A DNA stretch of 32,668 bases from Planctomycetota bacterium (GCA_003576845.1 QEVJ01000060.1:1-32668); one strand, 5' to 3'; positions 10,202 through 19,197 are shown, counted from the stretch's first letter. Made by a program: numbers and translations. Notes: a model not told the origin generated them from the sequence alone.

Positions 10202-10389
10202 TCACCACAGAGGACACCGAGGGCACGGAGAAGCGGCGATGAAAATAATGAATGATGACTGATGAACGACAAGTGATGAACAATCCATACGGTGCGAGCA
10301 TTTTTTTGCTCATCGTTCATCGCTCATTCGTCATCAATCATCACTCATCACTTGCATTTCCTCTGTGCCCTCGGTGTCCTCTGTGGTGA
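10202..10389. repeat. Composite inverted repeat: 9-base-period ends enclosing 7-base-period arrays
   Basis: The outer 25 bases at 10202-10226 (starting tcaccacagaggacaccg) are matched perfectly, in inverse orientation, by 10365-10389. Within each end the sequence has a 9-base period (cacagagga / caccgaggg). Inside the ends are 7-base arrays: aNtgatg-type units at 10244-10285, and on the other side catcgtt, catcgct, cattcgt, catcaat, catcact, catcact at 10311-10352. A small hairpin (gagca/tgctc around a T run) lies at 10296-10311. The element fills most of the gap between hemB and the radical SAM gene. Confidence 0.85.
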
Positions 10390-10411
10390 GGCAATCGGGC
10401 CGCCGTTCTGC

Positions 10412-10417
10412 TATAAT
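10412..10417 (+). promoter_or_regulatory. Possible -10 box (TATAAT) for the radical SAM gene
   Basis: A perfect TATAAT sits 39 bases before the ATG at 10456, just after the inverted repeat ends. No convincing -35 hexamer is seen at the right distance (10389-10394 reads aggcaa), so this is a tentative call. Confidence 0.35.
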
Positions 10418-10455
10418 TCACTGACCTCCGTCGCCCGACTCCCGCGAGACTCGCG

Positions 10456-11907
10456 ATGTTCTACACGCTCAAAATGGCCAAACGCCTGCTTCTCGAAACC
10501 GACAAGCGGCTATTGTGGAAGCTGGCTTGGAACGTGGGTTTCAAGGGAATGCGCTCGGTGCAAAAACACAAGGCGAGGCTGCGGCGGGGCGAGTTCTTTC
10601 CGCCCTTCCTGTACGTGTCGGTCATCAATAGCTGCAACCTCCGCTGCCAGGGGTGCTGGGTCGACGTGGCCGCCAAGCAGCAGACGATCGACGCCGCCGC
10701 GATGCACCGGATGATCGACGAAGCCCAGGCGATGGGCAACGCCTTCTTCGGCATCCTGGGCGGCGAGCCGTTCATGCACCCCGAGCTGCTCGACATTCTC
10801 GAACAACATCCCGACTGCTACTTCCAGATCTTTACCAACGGACAGTTCATCACCGACGAAGTGGCGGCCCGGATGCGCCGCATGGGCAACGTCACGCCGC
10901 TCGTGAGCATCGAAGGCAACGAAATCATTTCCGACGAGCGCCGCGGCCGCGGCGGCGTGTGGAGCAAGTCGATGCAGGGCGTCGAAAATTGCTTGAAGCA
11001 CCGCGTAATGACCGGCGTTTGCACGAGCCTCTGCCAGACGAACATCGACGACTTGCTCACCGAAAAGTGGCTCGATCGGCTCATCGAAATGGGCGTGATG
11101 TACGCCTGGTTTCACATCTATCGCCCCGTCGGTCCAGACCCGCGCCCGGAACTCGCGCTCACGCCGGAGCAGCAACTTCGGGCGCGGAAGTTCGTCGTCG
11201 AGATGCGCGCCAAAAAGCCGATCGTCATCATCGACGCTTATTACGATGGCGACGGCAAAGCCCTCTGCCCCGCCGCGACTGGTTTCACGCACCACATCGG
11301 CCCTTGGGGCGATATCGAGCCGTGTCCGATTATTCAGTTGGCGAAAGAGTCGATTTACGACACGGCGGAATCTGACGCGAATGCCCCGACCGTAGGTCAG
11401 GCCAAGCGGCCAGGCGACTTGCCATTATCGCAAACCCCAACCCGCGCCGGCCTGACGGAACATTCCAAAGACGCAACGGGCGCCGCGCATTACCGCGAGG
11501 GTGCCACTGCTGGCTCGTCCAGCAGTGCCGTCCCAACGGTTGCCGAGGCGCATTACCGCCCGCTCGCCGAGACCTTCAACAACTCGCAATTCCTCCGCGA
11601 GTTCCGCGAAATCGCCGCCGCATCGAGCCGGGGCTGCATCGTCCTCGAACGCCCGGACTTGCTCCACGAGCTAGCCGTCCTCCACGACGCCCGCGACACA
11701 ACGGCCCGCAAAACATCGCTCGCCGAACTCGCCGCCATGCAGCACCGCCCCAGTCAGTCGAGCCAGTCGGAGCAAGTCCCGGAGAAGAATTGGTATTACT
11801 GGTTCGCGAAGCGGTATTTTTTCAACGATTTCGGGGCGTACGATACGCCGCGGGTCAGTGCGTTGCGCCAGCGTATCGCGACAAAGCAGATGCCAGCGAC
11901 GCCATAA
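10456..11907 (+). CDS. Radical SAM protein with repeat-derived insertion
   Basis: This 483-residue protein has the radical SAM 4Fe-4S motif CNLRCQGC (Cys60, Cys64, Cys67) and the GGEP motif (102-105), followed by a TIM-barrel-like core. A later Cys-containing segment (ALCPAATGFTHHIGPWGDIEPCP) resembles the SPASM/auxiliary-cluster-type C-terminal regions of this superfamily. The substrate cannot be told from sequence. Residues about 310-368 look unlike the rest: they are encoded by short dispersed repeats (11392-11457 and 11485-11559) that keep the frame open. After them the conserved-looking sequence resumes (RPLAETFNNSQFLREF). The C-terminus is aromatic and basic (NWYYWFAKRYFFNDFGAYD). The stop codon is followed after one base by the ATG of the acyltransferase gene, but the two genes differ strongly in base composition, so a functional link is doubtful. 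Confidence 0.9.
   Translation: MFYTLKMAKRLLLETDKRLLWKLAWNVGFKGMRSVQKHKARLRRGEFFPPFLYVSVINSCNLRCQGCWVDVAAKQQTIDAAAMHRMIDEAQAMGNAFFGILGGEPFMHPELLDILEQHPDCYFQIFTNGQFITDEVAARMRRMGNVTPLVSIEGNEIISDERRGRGGVWSKSMQGVENCLKHRVMTGVCTSLCQTNIDDLLTEKWLDRLIEMGVMYAWFHIYRPVGPDPRPELALTPEQQLRARKFVVEMRAKKPIVIIDAYYDGDGKALCPAATGFTHHIGPWGDIEPCPIIQLAKESIYDTAESDANAPTVGQAKRPGDLPLSQTPTRAGLTEHSKDATGAAHYREGATAGSSSSAVPTVAEAHYRPLAETFNNSQFLREFREIAAASSRGCIVLERPDLLHELAVLHDARDTTARKTSLAELAAMQHRPSQSSQSEQVPEKNWYYWFAKRYFFNDFGAYDTPRVSALRQRIATKQMPATP
11392..11457 (+). repeat. 66-base dispersed element, copy A (inside radical SAM gene)
   Basis: The left 19 bases (gtaggtcaggccaagcggc) and the right 14 bases (gcgccggcctgacg) are identical to those of the element at 17276-17341. 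Both copies enclose exactly 33 bases, but the cores are unrelated. The ends contain a short inverted repeat, gtcaggcc/ggcctgac. At 66 bases it adds 22 codons without shifting frame. Confidence 0.85.
11485..11559 (+). repeat. Palindromic insertion bounded by a 12-base direct repeat (inside radical SAM gene)
   Basis: The 12-mer gcgcattaccgc occurs at 11485-11496 and again at 11548-11559, exactly 63 bases apart. Between them is the palindrome cactgctgg (11505-11513) / ccagcagtg (11519-11527). The translation shows the duplicated residues AHYR on each side of a Gly/Ala/Ser-rich segment. This is what a target duplication, or a duplicated short segment, would leave. Confidence 0.8.
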
Positions 11908-11908
11908 C

Positions 11909-13081
11909 ATGCCAAGCATGGCGAAAGACCACATGAAACCAATTCGTTACCCGCTTCTCGACCCTCTACGCGGAATTGCCGCTCTTTGGGTATTTGCGTT
12001 TCATTATCACTTTTCAGAGCAGTTTCAATCGACGTGTCCTCACTTTCATTCGATCTTCAAGCTCGGCGATCTCGGTGTGCCGATGTTCTTTGTCATATCG
12101 GGCTTCTGCATAACGGCGGCCGCGCGAACAACGATCCTGAAGGATAGGCCGTGCTCTGATTTCTTGTACCGCCGTGCACGCCGAATTTATCCGACGTTCT
12201 GGCTTTCCATTCTTGTAGTCGTTAGCGTCCCTTTCGCCATTGAGGCGATCAGCAGCCTGAAGACGGGGCAGTACACGCCGCCGTCGTCTGACAATCTGAA
12301 CTACGGCTTTATCAAGTACGATATCACGGATTGGATTTGCGTCGTATCGCTTGCCAAAGTGTTTGAGCCCGACGCACAAGCGACGAACCTTCAATTCAAG
12401 TTCACCACGGTGAATTCCGTTTATTGGACTTTAGCCATAGAAGTCCAGTTCTACTTAGTTGTTGCCTTGGCGCTACTGTTTCGCCAGAGGTTTTACGCGG
12501 CAATCGTCGTCACAACGTTCATTTCATTCGCTGCGGCAGCCTATCCTGTAGTCTATGAGTCGGGCGTCTTCTTTCCGTATTGGTGGATGTTTGCTCTTGG
12601 AGTGCTGCTTCACATGCTCGTCGAAAGAGGAATTACGCCAATTCGGCTGTTTGGATCGTATCGAGCGATCGTACTTGCCGCCGTGCTTTTAGGCTTAGTT
12701 GCACATCTGGTAGCGAGCCCTCATGACTTGCCTTTTCACGGCGAGATATTTGCGATCCTATTCTTCGCCGTTCTGTTTGCGGCGTTTGATTGTCAGAGCG
12801 ATCTTCCTCGGCGTTGGAGTCTGTCGCGAGTCGCAGTCGCGGTCGTTGCCGGTTTGGGAGCGATGTCGTATTCGATCTATCTGATTCACGGGCGAGTTCA
12901 GTTCTTGTCCATGCAAGTTGCTCGCCAGATAACAAGTCCTGAGGCTATTCTTTTTGATTGCCTCGTGTTCCTCGTCACGCTTATGTTGTGCGGGGTGTTC
13001 TACTTCGCGTGTGAAAGGCCGTTTGTCAAAGTATCGCCTTCACGCCCTACTGAAGACGCAAGAGCAGTGATGTCGGCTTAG
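11909..13081 (+). CDS. Acyltransferase 3 family membrane protein (OafA/YrhL-like)
   Basis: The product is 390 residues from the ATG at 11909; ATGs at 11918 and 11933 are also possible and none has a clear Shine-Dalgarno. It opens with LDPLRGIAALWVFAFHYHF, matching the start of acyltransferase-3 proteins, which move acetyl or other acyl groups onto extracytoplasmic sugars. About ten hydrophobic segments follow (for example around YRRARRIYPTFWLSILVVV, VYWTLAIEVQFYLVVALALLF and YSIYLIHGRVQF). The motif NSVYWTLAIEVQFY is typical of the family. Base composition is clearly lower in GC than the flanking genes: 12421-12480 has 25 G/C of 60, against 44 of 60 at 13861-13920. That suggests horizontal acquisition. 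The acceptor sugar is unknown. Confidence 0.9.
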   Translation: MPSMAKDHMKPIRYPLLDPLRGIAALWVFAFHYHFSEQFQSTCPHFHSIFKLGDLGVPMFFVISGFCITAAARTTILKDRPCSDFLYRRARRIYPTFWLSILVVVSVPFAIEAISSLKTGQYTPPSSDNLNYGFIKYDITDWICVVSLAKVFEPDAQATNLQFKFTTVNSVYWTLAIEVQFYLVVALALLFRQRFYAAIVVTTFISFAAAAYPVVYESGVFFPYWWMFALGVLLHMLVERGITPIRLFGSYRAIVLAAVLLGLVAHLVASPHDLPFHGEIFAILFFAVLFAAFDCQSDLPRRWSLSRVAVAVVAGLGAMSYSIYLIHGRVQFLSMQVARQITSPEAILFDCLVFLVTLMLCGVFYFACERPFVKVSPSRPTEDARAVMSA

Positions 13082-13136
13082 AATCGTAGGGGTGGCCGAA
13101 CGCTACGTTGACCGTCCAGCCAGGTGTCAACCGCTT

Positions 13137-14423
13137 ATGACCCGCGTTCCCATCGAAACCGTTTCCCTCCAACAGCGCCTCGACATCGTCGTCGAAACGA
13201 TGCGCGAGATGAGTCGCCAGACCGATCCGCAGGCGATGGTGCGGGCGTATGTCGAGCGGATTCGGCAGATCGTGCCGGTGGATCGCGGGTTTTCGCTGAG
13301 CCGCCGCGATCTAAAGTGGCCGCAATATCGAATCACGCGGAGCACGACTTGGAAGGAAGACATCAATCCCTGGAAGGAGAAACACCGCTTGCCGCTCCTC
13401 TCCGGCGGGTTGCTCTCGGAGTTGATTTACGGCGACGAGCCGCGGATCATCGACGATCTCGCGGTCGATGAAAACGATCCGGCGGCCGATTACCTCTCCG
13501 GCTTCGGCTCGCTGATGGCCGTGCCCAACTACGACCAGGGGCAAGCGCTCAACATGACCGTGTTCCTCCGCGAGGACCGCGCGGCGTTCGATCACGATCA
13601 GTTGCCGGACATCGTGTGGCGGAGCAATCTGTTCGGCCGGGCCACGAACAATCTCGCCCTCAAGGACGAACTCGAACGAGCCTATCGCCAACTCGACCGC
13701 GAATTGCAGATCGTCGGCGAGATTCAGCGGGCCTTGTTGCCGCAGACGCTGCCCGAGATTCCCAATCTCGACATCGCGGCGTTCTATCAGCCGTCACGGC
13801 GGGCCGGCGGCGACTATTACGATTTCTTTCCGCTGCCGCACGGGAAGTGGGGCATCTTCATCGCCGACGTGAGCGGACACGGCACGCCCGCGGCGGTCCT
13901 CATGGCGATCACGCACGCGATCGCCCACATGCACCCCGGTCCGCCCTCGCCGCCCGGCGACGTGCTTTCGTACCTGAACCATCATCTGGCATCGCGATAT
14001 ACGGCGCTACACGAAACGTTCGTCACGGCGTTCTACGGAATCTACGATCCGGCCGCGCGGACGATCCATTACGCATCGGCGGGGCACAATCCACCGCGAA
14101 TCAAACGCTGCACCACCGGCTCGCTGCTCTCGCTCGACGCGGCGGGCGGGTTACCGCTGGGCGTGTGGGACGAAGTGCAATACGACGAAAGCCGCGAAAC
14201 GCTGCGGCCCGGCGATCAGATCGTCATCTATACCGACGGCATCACCGAAATGCACAACGGACGCGGCGAGCAATTCGGCGCCGATCGGCTCGACGCGGTG
14301 CTCGCCGGCTGCAAGCAGGAAGCCCGCGAACTGCTCGACGCGGTGCTGCGGGCGGTGGACGAGTTTGCCGCGGGGGAACCGGCGGACGACGATCGGACGC
14401 TGATCGTGGCGCGCGTGACGTAG
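13137..14423 (+). CDS. GAF-like sensor plus SpoIIE-type PP2C phosphatase (RsbU-like)
   Basis: The product is 428 residues from the ATG at 13137, preceded by AGGTG about nine bases away; a GTG at 13092 would add 15 residues. Residues about 10-180 look like a GAF-type sensor domain. A short coiled-coil-like linker (LKDELERAYRQLDRELQIVGEIQRALLP) then leads to a SpoIIE/PP2C domain. Metal-binding acidic residues are visible in GGDYYDFF (Asp226, Asp229), DVSGHG (Asp244) and YTDGITE (Asp367), and ASAGHNPP is also typical. Such proteins dephosphorylate anti-sigma-factor antagonists in partner-switching signalling. No anti-sigma factor or STAS protein is adjacent, so the partner is unknown. Confidence 0.93.
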   Translation: MTRVPIETVSLQQRLDIVVETMREMSRQTDPQAMVRAYVERIRQIVPVDRGFSLSRRDLKWPQYRITRSTTWKEDINPWKEKHRLPLLSGGLLSELIYGDEPRIIDDLAVDENDPAADYLSGFGSLMAVPNYDQGQALNMTVFLREDRAAFDHDQLPDIVWRSNLFGRATNNLALKDELERAYRQLDRELQIVGEIQRALLPQTLPEIPNLDIAAFYQPSRRAGGDYYDFFPLPHGKWGIFIADVSGHGTPAAVLMAITHAIAHMHPGPPSPPGDVLSYLNHHLASRYTALHETFVTAFYGIYDPAARTIHYASAGHNPPRIKRCTTGSLLSLDAAGGLPLGVWDEVQYDESRETLRPGDQIVIYTDGITEMHNGRGEQFGADRLDAVLAGCKQEARELLDAVLRAVDEFAAGEPADDDRTLIVARVT

Positions 14424-14440
14424 GCGGCTGGGGCGCTGGC

Positions 14441-14796
14441 GTCGATTACTTAAGCACAGAGGCCCCAGCGCGGCCGGTGGCCGCAACCAAAAACGAGAAT
14501 GGTTCGTTAAACGCAGAGGACGCAGAGGGCGCAGAGGTGGCGCAGAGTAGATTCCATGAGAACTCATCGACGCTTGGCGCCTCAGGAAACTGCAAGGTAC
14601 ACGTCTCGCGACAAACCATCGCCGTCCCCTCTGCCCTTCCTCCGCGTCCTCTGCGTCCTCCGCGTTTAACGAACACGCCCAAATCTTCGCAAGTATGCAA
14701 AATCCTCCGCGTTTGTAGTACAGAGGACGAGCACAGAGGGGCACGGCGACAATGCAAGTGATGAATGGTGATTGATGAGCGATGATTGATGACCTA
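14441..14796. repeat. Repeat-filled gap between phosphatase and HD gene
   Basis: No gene is supported in 14424-14904. The gap begins with gtcgattacttaa (14441-14453), which recurs in inverse orientation at 26460-26472. An inverted repeat spans 14502-14674: gttcgttaaacgc plus 9-base units (cgcagagga, cgcagaggg) on the left, matched on the right by gcgtttaacgaac and ctctgcgtcct-type units. A third block at 14718-14796 resembles one half of the 10202-10389 element: cagagg/gcac sequence, then aatgcaagtgatg and 7-base units agtgatg, aatggtg, attgatg, agcgatg, attgatg (14757-14791). Confidence 0.8.
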
Positions 14797-14904
14797 ATTG
14801 GAGTGTGAACTTGCAAGCGGCACTAGCGATCCTCGCCTACACGGTGCTAGCGTCCTCCGCGTAATCGCCGGCCCTGTTCGCGACGCACATGCTGAGTTGC
14901 GGGG

Positions 14905-15432
14905 CTACTCTGCAAATTCGCCGGCCAGGCGGCGGACTTCATCGGCAAGCGCCTGCGACGGCCAGGGCTTGAGCGCTTCGAGCAGATTGAGCGAGGCCTG
15001 CGAGTACCGCTTGCGCTTGTCGTCCGACCAGTTCGGCAGCTTCTCGCGCAGGTTGTGGACGCGGTCGGCCAGCTTGATCCATTTCGCGTCTTGCGACATG
15101 CCGCGGGCCGCGTCCAAGAGCGCCGCCTGTTTCGTCTCGAACGATCCTTGGTATTTCGCGTCGACGGTCATTTCCTCGACCAGCCGGGCGACGCGCTTGC
15201 CGCACTCTTCCGCGATTTGTTTGCGGGTCGTTTTCGTGTCTTCGATTACGTCGTGAAGGTAGGCAGCGGCGAGAATCTCCGGATCGTTCACGCCGTGCTC
15301 GACCAGCAGCTCGGCGACCGCGAAGGGATGCGTGTGGTAGGGCTTGCCGTTCGCCCGCGTCTGGCCCGCGTGTGCGGTAACGCACCATTTCCGGGCGGTT
15401 TCGATTAGGTCGTTGTCGTCCTTCTTTGCCAT
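14905..15432 (-). CDS. Stand-alone HD-domain hydrolase, RelA/SpoT-hydrolase-like (MESH1 type)
   Basis: The product is 175 residues from the ATG at 15432. A longer reading to 15648 gives basic, non-conserved sequence and was rejected. The HD fold signature of (p)ppGpp hydrolases is visible: YHTHPFAVA with His35, AAYLHDVIEDT with His60-Asp61 and the Glu64-Asp65 pair, and KLADRVHNLR with Asp123 and Asn127. These correspond to the metal-binding and catalytic residues of the hydrolase half of Rel/SpoT. There is no synthetase, TGS or ACT domain, and the length fits small alarmone hydrolases. Removal of pyrophosphate from (p)ppGpp, or a related nucleotide hydrolysis, is inferred. The gene stands alone, divergent from malate dehydrogenase. 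Confidence 0.87.
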   Translation of the reverse strand: MAKKDDNDLIETARKWCVTAHAGQTRANGKPYHTHPFAVAELLVEHGVNDPEILAAAYLHDVIEDTKTTRKQIAEECGKRVARLVEEMTVDAKYQGSFETKQAALLDAARGMSQDAKWIKLADRVHNLREKLPNWSDDKRKRYSQASLNLLEALKPWPSQALADEVRRLAGEFAE

Positions 15433-15553
15433 GTCGCGGTGGTCCTCGCCCGAGTCGATCGAAAGCGCCGGCAGGCGGTCCGTGCCGCGGCGCGAAGAAC
15501 CAGTCTGGCGGCAATCGCTGCCGCGGTCAACCGAAGATGCTCTGCGAACACCC

Positions 15554-16619
<1,066 letters not shown>

Positions 16620-16659
16620 CGCGCTGGGAATTCAGGGCGGACTAAAAGACCGCGACCTG

Positions 16660-16754
16660 GGCCCGCAAAAAACTCGGGCCAAAGCCGCTCCGGAACCGCC
16701 TCACCCGGAGCGAATCCCAAATCCCATATCCCGAATCCCGATCCGCGATCCCTA
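16660..16754. terminator. Hairpins and 7-base array between convergent mdh and mscL
   Basis: Two stems are visible: ggcccg (16660-16665) with cgggcc (16675-16680), and cgctccgg (16686-16693) with ccggagcg (16705-16712). They lie between convergent genes and could end transcription on both strands, though no clean U run follows. A 7-base array follows directly: atcccaa, atcccat, atcccga, atcccga (16714-16741). Its complement is the gggattc heptamer seen at 23412-23439. Confidence 0.5.
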
Positions 16755-17162
16755 CGCCTTCGCCTTCAGCAAATCCCGAATCTCCGCCAGCAGCTTCTCC
16801 TGCGCCGGCGGGTCCTTGGGCGCCTCGGCTTCGGCCCGCTTCATGCGATTCATGGCCTTGACGATCAAGAACACGCAAAACGCGATGATGAAGAAATTGA
16901 TCACCGTGTTGATCAACTGCCCGTAACCGATCACGGGCGCCGAAACCTTGCGCGCTTCGTCCAGCGACTTGTACTCGACGCCATCGAGCGCAATGAACTT
17001 GTCCTTGAAATCCACTTTGCCCGCAATCATCCCGATCGGCGGCATGATGATGTCGTCCACGAGCGACTTGACGATCGGCTGAAACGACGTCGCCATGATG
17101 ACGCCGATCGCCAACTCCAGCGCATTGCCGCGGAGCGAAAACTCTTTGAATTCCTTCCACAT
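16752..17162 (-). CDS. mscL: Large-conductance mechanosensitive channel
   Basis: MscL forms a homopentameric inner-membrane pore that opens under membrane tension and releases solutes during osmotic downshock. The product is 136 residues, the normal family length. The ATG at 17162 has a GGAGG Shine-Dalgarno five bases upstream; upstream Met codons were rejected for that reason. The N-terminal amphipathic helix (MWKEFKEFSLRGN) leads into the first membrane helix with the family pattern LAIGVIMATSFQPIVKSLV. DDIIMPPIG follows, then a periplasmic loop, the second helix (INTVINFFIIAFCVFLIVKAMN) and a charged C-terminal helix (QEKLLAEIRDLLKA). It looks intact. Confidence 0.95.
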   Translation of the reverse strand: MWKEFKEFSLRGNALELAIGVIMATSFQPIVKSLVDDIIMPPIGMIAGKVDFKDKFIALDGVEYKSLDEARKVSAPVIGYGQLINTVINFFIIAFCVFLIVKAMNRMKRAEAEAPKDPPAQEKLLAEIRDLLKAKA

Positions 17163-17275
17163 ACGAGCCTCCAGTCGAAGAACGATGCGACACCCAAGCA
17201 ACGCGCCATCATCCTGATGCGTTCCTACATTCCGTCAAGGTACCCCCGCCGTCTTTTCGAAGCCGAAGCCAACTC

Positions 17276-17341
17276 GTAGGTCAGGCCAAGCGGCAAAGAA
17301 CTCCACCATCCTAAATCGACTCTCCCCGCGCCGGCCTGACG
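17276..17341 (+). repeat. 66-base dispersed element, copy B (intergenic between mscL and lnt)
   Basis: It shares its first 19 and last 14 bases exactly with the copy inside the radical SAM gene (11392-11457), around an unrelated 33-base core. More gtcagg/cctgac fragments follow downstream (for example cctgcctgacgg near 17366), so the gap 17163-17451 is mostly repeat sequence. I see no gene in it. Confidence 0.85.
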
Positions 17342-17451
17342 CAGTTCCGCAGGTCGGCCGCCACCCTGCCTGACGGAAACGCCAACGGAAACGCCAAAAC
17401 CGCAACGCCGCGGCGATGGGAACGATTGCCGCAACGTCGAATGCAGCGACG

Positions 17452-19197
17452 TCAATCGCCGCTTCCGTCAGGCACGGGAGTGCCTGACTTACCTGACTTT
17501 CGCCGCAGGCAACCGCCGAAGAGCATCGCCGTGGCCGCGGCAAGACACGTCCAGGCGAACCAATCGCCGCCGGCAAGGTACGGGCTTTCAAGCGCGGACC
17601 GGCGGGGCTGGGCGATGATGTAGCCCGGCTTTCGCCGCGGGAGTTGCTCGACGATCCGGCCTTTGTCGTCGATCCACGCCGAGATGCCCGTGTTGGCCGC
17701 GGTGACGAGCGGTTTGCGCATTTCGACGGCGCGGAACACGTCGCAGACGAGGTGCATGTCGAGTCCGGCGGAACCCCAGAACCAGCCATCGTTCGTCTGC
17801 GTGATGATCACGTCCGGCTCGCGATTCTTGACTTTGAGTTGGAGCACCTGCCGCCGGATCATGTGCGGCACCACCGACTCGAAACAAATGTTCGGCGCGG
17901 CCAACAGCGGCGGGGCGTCGCGGGCGGCGATTTCGATCGCCACGGCCCGCTCGCCTGGCGTGAGACCGCCGCTGAGCGGCGTGAGGTTGTAGAGCCACGG
18001 GAAGATCTCGCCGAGCGGCACGTATTCGCCGAAGATCACCGGGTGCATCTTGTCATAGCGGGCGACGATCTTCGGTTCCCCGGTGATCGCGTTGAGCGTG
18101 ACGTGGATCGAGGCGCTGCGATACTCGACGCCGTGCTGGTGGTAATCTTCCGCGTTGAGCGCCAAGAGAAGCGGCGCACGCACCTCGCGAGCCGTGTCAT
18201 AGATCAGGTCGCGAAACAACTCCGGCATCGCCGCGTCCAGGTGAGCCGGCGGGGCGTCGAGGTCGTGGTAGGTCAAGAGCGGCGTGCGGTACATCGACTC
18301 GGGCCAAACCACCAGCCCCACGCCCGGCGCTTCGCGGACCGCGGCCAGCGACAGGCCGAGGTACTCTTCGTAGGTCCGCTTCTTCGTGGCAAGGTACTCG
18401 TCGTGCGGTTGGCCGAATTGCGTGTCGAGCGTCCCCTGGATCAGGGCAATCCGCGGCGACGGCGGGATTTCGACCGTCGCGTCTTCCGACGCGGCGATCC
18501 GTCCACGGCCATAAGAAAGCACGGCGGCGAGCAAGAACGCGGCGGGAACGAGCCGCCACAGTTTCCAGCCGCGGCCGCCGTTCGACCGCGGCAGCGCTTG
18601 GGCAATGCACACCCCGACGAGCATCACGACGAAGCTCACGCCGTAGGCCCCGACCAGGTCGCTCATCTGAATCAGCGCGAGCCACTGATATTGCGTGTGC
18701 CCCAGCGCGGCCATCAGAAAACCGGTGAAGACGTACGCGCGGATCAACTCCATCGCAACCCAAACCGCGGGCATGGCAAGCTCTGCCGGCACGCGCAGCC
18801 GATGCACCGCCAGCCGCGAAATCTGCACGAATGCCGGAAAGTAGCAGCCCAAGTATCCGGCAAGAAAAAACCAGCCGATCGTCGCCGACCAATGCGGCAG
18901 CGTGATCCAGTAAACGGCCGCGGACCAGAACAGATACCCGGCGAACCAGAGCTTCAAGTACGCCCGGCGGCCGGGAAGTGTCGACCGGAGCACGATCGGC
19001 GTCCATGCGATCGGCGCGAGCCACGCCAGCGGCCACCAGTTCACCGGCGGCAGCGCGAGCCAATACAACAGCCCGCCGAACATGGCGAGGGCGAAGGGCG
19101 AGGTCCACCGCGATGCGGCGGGTTGCGTCGGGCAAGGCTTCTCAGCTTGCGGCACGGCGGCGGACGCTTGCGGCGCGGCGGTACGCGGCTCGGACAT
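17452..19197 (-). CDS. lnt: Apolipoprotein N-acyltransferase
   Basis: Lnt adds the third acyl chain to the N-terminal cysteine of lipoproteins at the inner membrane, a step typical of bacteria with an outer membrane. The product is 581 residues from the ATG at 19197, supported by GGGAG five bases upstream; ATGs at 19209 and 19320 are less likely. After a Pro/Ala-rich cytoplasmic lead there are six or more membrane helices. A nitrilase-like periplasmic domain then carries the catalytic triad Glu300 (VVWPES), Lys383 (YDKMHP) and Cys438 (NICFES). A last membrane helix (WFAWTCLAAATAMLFGG) follows. The final residues (KSGTPVPDGSGD) are encoded by a palindromic gtcaggca/tgcctgac repeat at 17467-17488, so the natural end may once have been different. 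No other lipoprotein-processing gene is adjacent. Confidence 0.95.
   Translation of the reverse strand: MSEPRTAAPQASAAVPQAEKPCPTQPAASRWTSPFALAMFGGLLYWLALPPVNWWPLAWLAPIAWTPIVLRSTLPGRRAYLKLWFAGYLFWSAAVYWITLPHWSATIGWFFLAGYLGCYFPAFVQISRLAVHRLRVPAELAMPAVWVAMELIRAYVFTGFLMAALGHTQYQWLALIQMSDLVGAYGVSFVVMLVGVCIAQALPRSNGGRGWKLWRLVPAAFLLAAVLSYGRGRIAASEDATVEIPPSPRIALIQGTLDTQFGQPHDEYLATKKRTYEEYLGLSLAAVREAPGVGLVVWPESMYRTPLLTYHDLDAPPAHLDAAMPELFRDLIYDTAREVRAPLLLALNAEDYHQHGVEYRSASIHVTLNAITGEPKIVARYDKMHPVIFGEYVPLGEIFPWLYNLTPLSGGLTPGERAVAIEIAARDAPPLLAAPNICFESVVPHMIRRQVLQLKVKNREPDVIITQTNDGWFWGSAGLDMHLVCDVFRAVEMRKPLVTAANTGISAWIDDKGRIVEQLPRRKPGYIIAQPRRSALESPYLAGGDWFAWTCLAAATAMLFGGCLRRKSGKSGTPVPDGSGD
17467..17488. 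repeat. Palindrome gtcaggca/tgcctgac in the 3' end of lnt
   Basis: Left arm 17467-17474 and right arm 17481-17488 are perfect reverse complements around cgggag. It resembles the end sequences of the 66-base elements (gtcaggcc / ggcctgac). It encodes most of the last dozen residues of Lnt. Confidence 0.75.

Noticed and set aside
2838-10320. Very long open frames on the minus strand (943 and 978 codons) opposite the giant protein, kinase and hemB
   Set aside because: High GC leaves few stop codons in antisense frames; the translations are low-complexity Arg/Ala/Asp-rich and show no family motif.
14798-15256. Plus-strand open frame opposite the HD gene
   Set aside because: It is Ser/Ala/Arg-rich with no motif and is antisense to a well-supported hydrolase.
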